Below are positions 28,615 through 35,944 of a stretch of 64,000 bases of DNA, one piece after another. Origin of the DNA: Sphingobacterium chuzhouense (GTDB lineage: Bacteria; Bacteroidota; Bacteroidia; Sphingobacteriales; Sphingobacteriaceae); contig NZ_JACNYL010000002.1 of NCBI RefSeq assembly GCF_014692525.1, positions 186,001 through 250,000 on the forward strand. The letters are read 5' to 3'. The notes under the pieces were generated by a model that saw nothing but the letters and a program-made list of their open reading frames with translations, made no database searches and was not told the origin of the DNA. Positions within the stretch are counted from its first letter, which is position 1, and every line of letters begins with the position of its first letter. The translations under genes were made by a program, and so were the position numbers.

Positions 28615-28689
28615 GGTAGGCATAGCTCAGTTGGTTAGAGCACTAGATTGTGGTTCTAGGGGTCGTGGGTTCGAGCCCCATTGCTTACC
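28615..28689 (+). tRNA. tRNA-His (anticodon GTG)
   Basis: The sequence folds into a full cloverleaf: acceptor GGTAGGCA with TGCTTACC, D stem GCTC/GAGC, anticodon stem CTAGA/TCTAG with loop TTGTGGT (anticodon GTG), T stem GTGGG/CCCAT with loop TTCGAGC. The extra 5' G (28615) pairing with C73 (28689) is the identity element of histidine tRNA. The 3' CCA is not encoded. Confidence 0.97.
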
Positions 28690-28690
28690 C

Positions 28691-28727
28691 AAAAAGCTTC
28701 TCTTTTCAGAGAAGCTTTTTTGTTTTT
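28691..28727. terminator. Terminator after tRNA-His, bidirectional
   Basis: AAAAAGCTTCTCT and AGAGAAGCTTTTTT form a 13-bp stem with a 4-base loop, flanked by A and T runs on both sides. It can end both the tRNA transcript and the convergent ankyrin operon. Confidence 0.9.
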
Positions 28728-28742
28728 AGCGGCTTCGCGAAA

Positions 28743-30089
28743 CTAATTCTCCAAAATCTTTTGCTTTTGCTGTTGAAACTCCTCGTCGGAGAGAATGCCG
28801 GCGTCCAACAGTTCTTTCAAATCAAATAATGCCTTTTTCTTTTGTTCCATGTCCAATGTTCCTGCTTTCGCAGGCTGTTCTGGCTTCTTTTCTTGCAGAG
28901 GTCCATCTACGATAGCATTTGTTTTAGCTCCGAAGTCAATCAATAAGGCGGTTATCTCGTTAAGCCCCTTCATATTCGAATAGTCGATGGGTTTCTGTTC
29001 CAGGCAATTGGTGATATCTGTCGTCGCGCCGTAGGTTAGCAGATAGCGTACAATATCTTTTTTACCGTATGCCGCACCATAGTGTAGCGCTGTATTACCC
29101 GAGGCGTCCTGTTTATCTACATGCGCACCGTTTTCCAATAGTAACTTGACCATCGACAGATAACCGTATTTTGTAGCTGTTTGTAACAACGTCTCCCCTG
29201 CATAATGCGATTCAAAACCCAGAATGAATGTACGGCTCCCTGTGTTGGAAATCAGTTTTTCCATATAACTTCCATCTTTCCCATCCCAAGCGTCTACACT
29301 TCGGGCATAATCTGCAGATAGCCCTTTTTTCAGAAAAACGTGTACCAGCTCTTTTTGATTAGCTCCTACAGCGTACCATACGGGGGATATTCCTTCTTTG
29401 GTTTCCGCAAAAATGTCTGCGCCCTGTTCAATCAATTTCTCCGCAACAATACGGTTTCCTAAACGGACAGCTATTAGCAACGGACTTTCGTTCAGATTAT
29501 TCGATAGGTTTATCGACGCTCCGTTGTCCAATAACAGGTTCACAATAGGAATTACATTGTTTTCCACAGCAATACTCAACGCACTATTTCCCATCTTATC
29601 GGTAAAATCAACATCCGCTCCGTTCTGCATCAGCAACTTTACTATAGGCAGGAATTTATTACGCGTTGCTATCAGCAACGGCGGGATGCCATCTTTGTTC
29701 AAAGCATTTATATCCAGCCCCAACCCTATCAATTTCTCGGTAACATCCTGCTGTCCGGTTTTGGCGAGGATATGCAACAGACTATTTCCTTGAAAATCGT
29801 TTATCTGCGGATTGGCACCGTTATCCAGTAAGTGGAGGATCGTTTGTTTTTGTTTATTGATCACCGCAAAAAATAAGGGTGTTTCGCCATGATGATCTTC
29901 GTAATTAATATCTGCACCGGCCTCGATAAGCTGCTTTACAATATCCGTATAACCCTGATATGCGGCATAATGCAATGCGGTACGCCCTCGTTCATCGGTG
30001 TATTTTACATCTACCTGTTGTTTTTCTAATAGTATTTCCGCTATTTTTCTTTTTCCACCTTCGCAGGCTACAATAAATGATTGCGACAT
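28743..30089 (-). CDS. Ankyrin-repeat protein with C-terminal SHOCT-like helix pair
   Basis: The 448-residue protein has no signal peptide. It is built of about eleven ankyrin repeats from residue 5 to about 385 (typical units: DERGRTALHYAAYQGYTDIV, DASGNTALHYGAAYGKKDIV). The last 40 residues (KALFDLKELLDAGILSDEEF then QQQKQKIL) match the short SHOCT motif, found at the ends of many bacterial membrane and secreted proteins. Ankyrin repeats bind proteins; no partner can be named. It follows another ankyrin gene by 10 bases in one operon. Confidence 0.88.
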   Translation of the reverse strand: MSQSFIVACEGGKRKIAEILLEKQQVDVKYTDERGRTALHYAAYQGYTDIVKQLIEAGADINYEDHHGETPLFFAVINKQKQTILHLLDNGANPQINDFQGNSLLHILAKTGQQDVTEKLIGLGLDINALNKDGIPPLLIATRNKFLPIVKLLMQNGADVDFTDKMGNSALSIAVENNVIPIVNLLLDNGASINLSNNLNESPLLIAVRLGNRIVAEKLIEQGADIFAETKEGISPVWYAVGANQKELVHVFLKKGLSADYARSVDAWDGKDGSYMEKLISNTGSRTFILGFESHYAGETLLQTATKYGYLSMVKLLLENGAHVDKQDASGNTALHYGAAYGKKDIVRYLLTYGATTDITNCLEQKPIDYSNMKGLNEITALLIDFGAKTNAIVDGPLQEKKPEQPAKAGTLDMEQKKKALFDLKELLDAGILSDEEFQQQKQKILEN

Positions 30090-30099
30090 ATTTCCTGTT

Positions 30100-31287
30100 T
30101 TACTTACCGATTAATAACTCTACCACTTTTGTTTGCAATTGGTCTTCCATTGCGTAATCAATAGCTTTTTTGTCTTGCGTATTTTCTATTGTTGGGTCAG
30201 CTCCATGTTTTAACAGCATTTTCACTTTCCGATAGGTTTGTTTTGCTTTCATTTCTTCGTGATTGGAATCTTGGGCACAGACCTTTATCAAAATCGTATT
30301 GCCCTCGTCATCCTTCCAGTCTACGTCGATGTATTGATGTTCGAGTAAAAATGCAAGCACTTCGGACGGCTTTTCCGCAATCCAATCGATTCCCGATTTA
30401 GGGGTATGATACCAATCCGAGGTATCCGTTAATACAGCACCATTTTCCAACAATAGCCGTAATATTTCCATTCCGGATTCTCCTCCTTGGAAATAACGTA
30501 AAAAGCCATTCAATAAGTTTTCTTTCTCTTTGTTCAATTGGCTGAAATCAGGTACACCATAATCTAATAGCAGTTTTAGTAAATTAACGTCCTGTCGTTG
30601 TGCGACTGCTATATAGAATAGACTATATCCGTTTGCATTGACCTGATTTATGTCAGCACCTGCTTCTAAAAGCATCTTAATGGTGGGCAGATGCCCCGCT
30701 TCTATTGCGGTAAATAAAGCAGTTTCGTGCGTTACCGTTTGTGCATTGATGTCTACACCGGCATCTAATAATAGTTGTACAATCTCTTCTGCGTTTGGCG
30801 GTGGCATGCGCAATTGTTTGCAAAATTGATGCAAATACGTTAACCCATACCTATTCTGATAATCCATTCGGATACCCGCATTGATAAGGGCTTTCAAAAT
30901 GTGTATGGAGGATTTATTGTCGATGGCATACGAAAGCAGGTTATGCCCTTCGATTTCTTCGTTGATATCGTCTATATTAGAGAGAAAACGGTTAAATATA
31001 GGAAGATATATTTCCCAATCTTCTTCTTTGGAAAGGTAAGGCTTTAAGAGATATTCTAAGGGTGTCCGACCAATGGACTCGTATTCAAATAAATCTGTCT
31101 CCACAAAATTGCTGTCCACACAATAAGCCAATGCTTCCCAGAATCTGTTCTGCAACATGGTTTGAAAGAGCCGGTTTACTTCGCTCTCGGGCAACTTGCC
31201 ATGTGGTGCTTTTAAATAATCAATAAGTGCGTCCTCATTTCTGCTGAATAGTACTTTAATAAATTCATCTTTGTCAAATTCGCTCAT
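30100..31287 (-). CDS. Ankyrin-repeat protein
   Basis: This 395-residue soluble protein has a divergent N-terminal helical region (about 1-100) and about seven ankyrin repeats thereafter (ITVTHETALFTAIEAGHLP-like units with LLLDAGVDINAQ and MLLEAGADINQV). A stretch with DEGNTILIKVCAQDSN near residue 325 begins the last full repeat. It is the first gene of a two-gene ankyrin operon. No toxin or secretion gene is nearby, so a toxin-immunity role has no support here. The function is unknown. Confidence 0.85.
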   Translation of the reverse strand: MSEFDKDEFIKVLFSRNEDALIDYLKAPHGKLPESEVNRLFQTMLQNRFWEALAYCVDSNFVETDLFEYESIGRTPLEYLLKPYLSKEEDWEIYLPIFNRFLSNIDDINEEIEGHNLLSYAIDNKSSIHILKALINAGIRMDYQNRYGLTYLHQFCKQLRMPPPNAEEIVQLLLDAGVDINAQTVTHETALFTAIEAGHLPTIKMLLEAGADINQVNANGYSLFYIAVAQRQDVNLLKLLLDYGVPDFSQLNKEKENLLNGFLRYFQGGESGMEILRLLLENGAVLTDTSDWYHTPKSGIDWIAEKPSEVLAFLLEHQYIDVDWKDDEGNTILIKVCAQDSNHEEMKAKQTYRKVKMLLKHGADPTIENTQDKKAIDYAMEDQLQTKVVELLIGK

Positions 31288-31454
31288 AGTACGTTATGTT
31301 AATCATTCCTTGCTATAAAAAACGAAGCTAAATATACTTTATTTTCCGATGCTGTTTAACACAGCAAACAATTTAATATATCTACAAACTATATACATCT
31401 AAAATCAAAAATTTGTGCTGTTTTTATTATCTTAGGGGTAAACCGATAATAAGC

Positions 31455-32429
31455 ATGTTTAAAACCAGTTTCGTACAATTTTCAGATGATCATGTTATAT
31501 ATAATAGCAGGCGCTTTGATGGCTATTTAGCTTTTCTTCCGGAACCTGTATCACCTCCTTTAGAAACACACGTATCCTACCGGTATTTCAGTGGAAAAGA
31601 CTTCTGCTGGTTTGAATTTAAAGATACGCATCTACCTTCCAACTTATCTATGCAGATTACCGCTTCTGACAACTATCTCTGGCTTCTTATCAATATGCGA
31701 ACGGGAATTTCGCTGACATTGGACAATATGTACCGGATACCTACCGATATGTTACTCTGCTACCAAACGCTAATCGATGATTATTTGATTTCTTTAGGTA
31801 ACAACAGCTCCTGGTTTCTATTATTAGGGATAGATGGCCGTATATTGCAGGAGCTAACGACAGAATATGCACAACTGAAGCCGCTATTTGCGACAGATAC
31901 TGAAGAAGATGTCTCGCATCGGATCATCGGGACGATGAATCTCCATGCCAAGCTTAAACGCATATTGGATGGACTTCAACAGATGGAATTTCGACCATTT
32001 AGTACGTATTATCAACTAGCAAATTGGAACATCCGGTTCTTCCGGCATGTATTTCAAGAAATGGAACCGGAATCTCTCGATAGGACAGATCACGAAATCG
32101 AACTGTATCATAAAGCCATGGCGTATATCCGGGAAAATTTCTACGACGACCAAACGAATATGGAGACCGTTGCGCATGCATTATACGTAAGCGAAAGTAC
32201 ATTGAAAAGAGCTTTTAAAGACAAGCCATTTACAGTGACAGAACAGATTATCGAATTTCGGCTACAAGCAGCAAGAGAAAGCATCCGAAACTCCGATAAA
32301 TCCATCGCGAAGATAGCATCTTCTTTAAATTTTGCCTGTCCCAAAAACTTCAAACGTCTTTTTACCAAACGTTTTATGATAAGCCCCGTACAATATCGGA
32401 GTAGCATGCGGCTGAAGCGATTGTTTTAA
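31455..32429 (+). CDS. AraC-family transcriptional regulator
   Basis: From the ATG at 31455 the protein has 324 residues. The C-terminal 100 residues are an AraC/XylS double helix-turn-helix (NMETVAHALYVSESTLKRAF and SIAKIASSLNFACPKNFKRL, ending SPVQYRSS). The N-terminal 200 residues are not recognised as a known ligand domain. An upstream TTG at 31413 adds 14 residues that look unnatural. It is divergent from the ankyrin operon and followed by a structured non-coding region, so it may control either neighbour. Confidence 0.85.
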   Translation: MFKTSFVQFSDDHVIYNSRRFDGYLAFLPEPVSPPLETHVSYRYFSGKDFCWFEFKDTHLPSNLSMQITASDNYLWLLINMRTGISLTLDNMYRIPTDMLLCYQTLIDDYLISLGNNSSWFLLLGIDGRILQELTTEYAQLKPLFATDTEEDVSHRIIGTMNLHAKLKRILDGLQQMEFRPFSTYYQLANWNIRFFRHVFQEMEPESLDRTDHEIELYHKAMAYIRENFYDDQTNMETVAHALYVSESTLKRAFKDKPFTVTEQIIEFRLQAARESIRNSDKSIAKIASSLNFACPKNFKRLFTKRFMISPVQYRSSMRLKRLF

Positions 32430-32760
32430 TCGACGCCGGTACAAGATTTCTGCTTACATGTGTCCTGTCTGATAGGTCATGATCAATGGCTCAACGCACA
32501 CCGCTTTTGACTCATTGCGCTATACCATTGTGCGATATGAATAGAACAACGCCGTAACGATACACATCAACAAGTCTATGGACATCACCAATGATACGGA
32601 TTACATCAACTATGATCCGATACACATGTGCTTTCGTCCAGCTGTCATTACCCGTAACCCAATGTACCAGTCCAATGAACCAAAACACATCACCTTTATC
32701 ATATTGGTAAATACATCTGATTCGTTGGTGATGTACAATGAGCTGTCGTTAATGCACAAC

Positions 32761-32778
32761 GGTAAGTAAATACTTACC
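32761..32778. promoter_or_regulatory. 18-base perfect palindrome, operator-like
   Basis: GGTAAGTA and TACTTACC are exact inverse arms of 8 bases around AA. The size and symmetry fit a dimeric repressor site. It is about 190 bases before the next gene. The cognate regulator is unknown. Confidence 0.45.
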
Positions 32779-32834
32779 ACAAAATATACTTGTATTTATC
32801 GGAAACGCCGTTTTTGAGACAAAAATAAAGACAA

Positions 32835-32894
32835 GGGGGCTAATCGGGTCACAACTATCCGGTGTTGGCGGAAAAGTTGACCCAAATAGCCCCC
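32835..32894. repeat. 60-base imperfect inverted repeat
   Basis: GGGGGCTAATCGGGTCACAAC at 32835-32855 is, with two mismatches and a 2-base bulge, the inverse of the stretch at 32876-32894 (GTTGACCCAAATAGCCCCC). The 20-base loop has its own CCG/CGG pair. There is no T run, so it is not a simple terminator. It may be a paired operator or an RNA hairpin; its right arm reaches the expected -33 position of the promoter. Confidence 0.6.
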
Positions 32895-32915
32895 CTCTTA
32901 AGAAACACCTCTCCC

Positions 32916-32923
32916 TATATTTG
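32916..32923 (+). promoter_or_regulatory. -7 element of the promoter for the FN3-like gene
   Basis: TATATTTG matches TAnnTTTG fully, 43 bases before the ATG at 32967. There is no TTTG at the -33 position, which is occupied by the right arm of the inverted repeat, so an activator may be needed. Confidence 0.5.
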
Positions 32924-32966
32924 AGGCGTTAATTAATTTTTTATAAACAATTTAAATTTAATCATT

Positions 32967-33584
32967 ATGGCAAAGCCAGTACTAACATCAAAAACGCGTA
33001 CGGAATCAAGGTTGGTTCAATACGCCTCCAACGTGGTAAAAAAATCAAAGGAGAATGCAGATCTGTTTCCCGATGCCACGGAGAAAGTAACACTATTGGA
33101 AACTGCGTTAGCGGATTACACGGATTCTTTATCCGAAGCGGCGTTTAGAGACATGCGGCAGGTGGTCATCAAAAACCAACAGGCAGTTTTGGTCAGACAA
33201 CTGCTCTATGACCTGTCATTACATGTAGAGTCTGTCGCTAAAGGCGACGCCAACATTGTGTTGGCAGCAGGGTTCGTACCAGGAAAAAACAACGCTCCTA
33301 ACGCAGGAATATCACCCAGGGCCAACGACCTGCGTGCTGTAGTTACCCATCCTGGAACGAACACGGTACAGTTGCGCGTCAATCCATGGCGCCCGGCAAG
33401 GTTCTATCAGTTTGAATACCGCAAGGCAGGTAGTCTCAACGAATGGACAACGGTACTTAGCACAAAATCCAAATTGGGCATTTCGAATTTAGACTACCTA
33501 CAGGAATATGAATTCCGGGTAACCTATCTCGGCACCAATCCAACAGCTAATTACAGCGACACCGTACGCTGTGTAGTGGTATGA
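32967..33584 (+). CDS. Uncharacterised protein: helical N domain plus FN3-like C domain
   Basis: The 205-residue protein has no signal peptide. Residues 1-105 are helical (FPDATEKVTLLETALADYTD, VRQLLYDLSLHVESVAKGD); residues 125-205 look like a fibronectin type III beta-sandwich (QFEYRKAGSLNEWTTVLSTK, LQEYEFRVTYLG, YSDTVRC). This two-part layout occurs in a widespread family of about 200-residue proteins in Bacteroidota and other phyla, whose function is unknown to me. It ends in a strong hairpin, so it is a single-gene transcript. Confidence 0.75.
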   Translation: MAKPVLTSKTRTESRLVQYASNVVKKSKENADLFPDATEKVTLLETALADYTDSLSEAAFRDMRQVVIKNQQAVLVRQLLYDLSLHVESVAKGDANIVLAAGFVPGKNNAPNAGISPRANDLRAVVTHPGTNTVQLRVNPWRPARFYQFEYRKAGSLNEWTTVLSTKSKLGISNLDYLQEYEFRVTYLGTNPTANYSDTVRCVVV

Positions 33585-33591
33585 CCTTATT

Positions 33592-33621
33592 TATCCGACC
33601 TGCACGTGAGCAGGTCGGATA
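33592..33621 (+). terminator. Terminator-like hairpin after the FN3-like gene
   Basis: TATCCGACCTGC and GCAGGTCGGATA are exact 12-base inverse arms around ACGTGA. The following bases are only moderately T-rich, but the stem is very stable. Confidence 0.75.
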
Positions 33622-33645
33622 TTTAGTTTACCGTATTTTTTTATT

Positions 33646-34362
33646 ATGTTTAATGACCAATATATAAAAATGAAGAATATTACCATAGACCATCCGCTCC
33701 GCACCATCAGCTATCAAACACACGACGATCGTTATCTACAAAATCTCGAAGCGTCCGCTTTGGATAATTATAGGCTAGCACACGACCAAGTCTGGCGCAT
33801 GAAGCTCCTCTTCGAAAAAGAAAAAGGCGAAGCGCAGCTTGCCCTCATAAACCTCCATAAATTGGAGGAGGAAAGATGGGAATTAAACGACACGCTTGGT
33901 TTCTATAAAGAACAGGTTGATTTCTCCGGTAAAAACCTGCATACTGAACTCGAGGCTAACTTTCAGGTCGAATTACGAAACTTTTACAACAGTGTTATCC
34001 GACAACACCATAAACTGGTACAGTTTTATGATGTTATCGGTGCGCGTGACAGGGAATATACCATCATCACGGACACCTACTTTAGAGGAGAGAAACCGAT
34101 TGATCCGCTACATTTTGAAGTACTCGATTCGGTCTTTAGGCACCACGAAGATATGCACGTAGATGTCGTTTCACTCGATAAAGATCTCCAGCAATTTCTT
34201 GCTGTATTGACAGATGTCTATCTACTTCTGGACAGTTATATCCAACAATACAACATACTGTACACCACCTATAGCGATATCCTGCAAAAAACAGCGCAAT
34301 TGACAAAAGATGTGGAGGTGTTAGATGTGGTGTGGGGGAAAAATCGAGATGCTTTTATATAA
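33646..34362 (+). CDS. Uncharacterised coiled-coil protein
   Basis: The 238-residue protein is predicted soluble and almost all helical, with long heptad-like stretches (LLFEKEKGEAQLALINLHKL, VDVVSLDKDLQQFLAVLTDV, TYSDILQKTAQLTKDVEVLD). I recognise no family. An alternative ATG at 33673 gives MKNITIDHPL. It sits about 60 bases after the FN3-like gene but behind its hairpin, so it may be read separately or only by read-through. Confidence 0.7.
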   Translation: MFNDQYIKMKNITIDHPLRTISYQTHDDRYLQNLEASALDNYRLAHDQVWRMKLLFEKEKGEAQLALINLHKLEEERWELNDTLGFYKEQVDFSGKNLHTELEANFQVELRNFYNSVIRQHHKLVQFYDVIGARDREYTIITDTYFRGEKPIDPLHFEVLDSVFRHHEDMHVDVVSLDKDLQQFLAVLTDVYLLLDSYIQQYNILYTTYSDILQKTAQLTKDVEVLDVVWGKNRDAFI

Positions 34363-34379
34363 AACACCTCGACTTTTTA
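34340..34379. terminator. Possible convergent terminator
   Basis: AAAATCGAG (34340-34348) can pair with CTCGACTTTTT (34369-34379), with a 20-base loop containing the stop codon. The long loop makes it weak. It lies between convergent genes. Confidence 0.35.
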
Positions 34380-34398
34380 TTATAGAGCTTCGGGCAAT

Positions 34399-35922
34399 CT
34401 ACCGTATCGCCTTCACTTGAAAGGCATCCAGCGTGTTCGCTTCGTCTGCTGCTATTTGCAGTTTCGTAAACGGTTTCTTCGTAAAGAATAAGGTACTCAT
34501 ATTGCTTTTTCCCCCATCAGCAAATAATTCAATGGAATTATGATCCAACAAGAAACGAATATCCAAATCATCTCCCTGAACCAAACGTGGGGCAACCGGA
34601 CGATGGATAAATTTATCGCTGAAATTCGCGTCACCCGCTTTCGAACGATCAATGAAATACTGTTGTTTTGCCGCATCATAGCCGAATACTAATGTCTCCC
34701 CTTCTTCATTAGTCAACGTTACATGAAAGCCCGTAGCTTTCTTCAGCGTAAACGACGCGTCGAATGTATTTCCAAATGAAGCGATAGCATCACTTAAATC
34801 TGCTTCATTAGTTAATTCCACTGACTTAGATTTAGTTGTCACCTCGCTTACTTTATCAATTTCCGAAGCAGGAGTAGAAGTTAACAACCATTTATCGCCC
34901 TCTTTCGACAAACCCAATTCCCGCACAATCGTATTTCCGCTTCGCCAAGTGGATGCCGGAACATCGTTAGCATATTCCCAGTTGCTCATCCAGCCAATCA
35001 GCAACTTGCGGTCGCCGGTATTTGAAAAAGTAACACCCGCGTAGTTATCGGGACCGTAATCCATCCAACGGATATCGTTGTGCGCGCTTGCGAAAGTTTT
35101 ACCGTCGAAATCTCCAACAAAATATTGTGTCGCAGAACCGGTGTTCGGTCCCCCGGGATTGATACTAACCAACAATACCCATTTCTCCCCTTCAGCTGTA
35201 GAGAAGCGCAATAAATCGGGACATTCCCATACGCCGCCGTGTGCACCTATCCCCTCACCGAACTCGCTTAATCTTTCCCACGATTTCAGATTTTTAGAAG
35301 CGTAAAAGGTAATGGACTGCTTTGTAGCAAGCGTCATGATCCACTGCTGTGTCTCATTATGCCATATCACCTTCGGATCGCGGAAATCCCAGATACCGGG
35401 ATTTGGCAATACCGGATTACCTTCATATTTCGTCCATGTTTTACCTTGATCCAGACTATACGCTATACTCTGTGTTTGGTGCAACCCGGTTTTCTGATCT
35501 TCAATTTCGTGGCTATGATTCGTATATATAGCTACTAACGCGTTTGCACCAAAACCTGCCGTATTATCTTTGTCGATAACGGCACTTCCGGAGAAGATTG
35601 TTCCCAAGCTATCGGGAAAAAGTGCAATCTCCTGCTCCTCCCAATGAACTAAATCCGTACTCGTGGCATGCCCCCAGTGCATGGGTCCCCATACGTTACT
35701 ATCTGGATTATGTTGAAAAAACAAATGGTAGGTTCCATCCAGATAAACCAGACCGTTGGGGTCGTTCATCCAGCCATTTTTGGGAGAAAAGTGATAAGCC
35801 GGGCGATAGTCTTCCAAACTATCGATCTGCTGGTTTTGTTCTGTCGAAGATTGCTGTGGTCCACACGCAATAACAGCTAGTGCGAATAGACCAAATCCAA
35901 CTTGTTTTACTATTTCTTTCAT
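34399..35922 (-). CDS. GH32 fructan hydrolase lipoprotein (levanase/inulinase)
   Basis: This 507-residue lipoprotein (lipobox LAVIAC, Cys20) has the complete GH32 signature: nucleophile Asp54 in WMNDPNG, transition-state Asp182 in FRDP and general acid Glu233 in WECPDL, with FFQHNP at 69-74. A C-terminal beta-sandwich (about 360-507) completes the fold. GH32 enzymes hydrolyse beta-fructosyl bonds in levan, inulin or sucrose. The preceding GH32 gene ends 22 bases upstream; it is the last gene of the fructan operon. Whether it acts on beta-2,6 or beta-2,1 linkages cannot be read. Confidence 0.95.
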   Translation of the reverse strand: MKEIVKQVGFGLFALAVIACGPQQSSTEQNQQIDSLEDYRPAYHFSPKNGWMNDPNGLVYLDGTYHLFFQHNPDSNVWGPMHWGHATSTDLVHWEEQEIALFPDSLGTIFSGSAVIDKDNTAGFGANALVAIYTNHSHEIEDQKTGLHQTQSIAYSLDQGKTWTKYEGNPVLPNPGIWDFRDPKVIWHNETQQWIMTLATKQSITFYASKNLKSWERLSEFGEGIGAHGGVWECPDLLRFSTAEGEKWVLLVSINPGGPNTGSATQYFVGDFDGKTFASAHNDIRWMDYGPDNYAGVTFSNTGDRKLLIGWMSNWEYANDVPASTWRSGNTIVRELGLSKEGDKWLLTSTPASEIDKVSEVTTKSKSVELTNEADLSDAIASFGNTFDASFTLKKATGFHVTLTNEEGETLVFGYDAAKQQYFIDRSKAGDANFSDKFIHRPVAPRLVQGDDLDIRFLLDHNSIELFADGGKSNMSTLFFTKKPFTKLQIAADEANTLDAFQVKAIR

Positions 35923-35944
35923 ATTATGAAGTATTTATTTTCTA

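Larger units (their letters stand above)
32430..32966. other. 537-base intergenic region with palindrome, long inverted repeat and promoter
   Basis: No reliable coding sequence is present; one 63-codon frame (32578-32769) has no family resemblance and no ribosome-binding signal. The right half contains an 18-base palindrome, a 60-base inverted repeat and a -7 promoter element, each listed separately. The left 300 bases show no structure that I can name. Confidence 0.6.

Noticed and set aside
32578..32769. 63-codon open frame in the intergenic region
   Set aside because: No family resemblance, no ribosome-binding signal, and it ends inside the operator-like palindrome; frame length is within chance.
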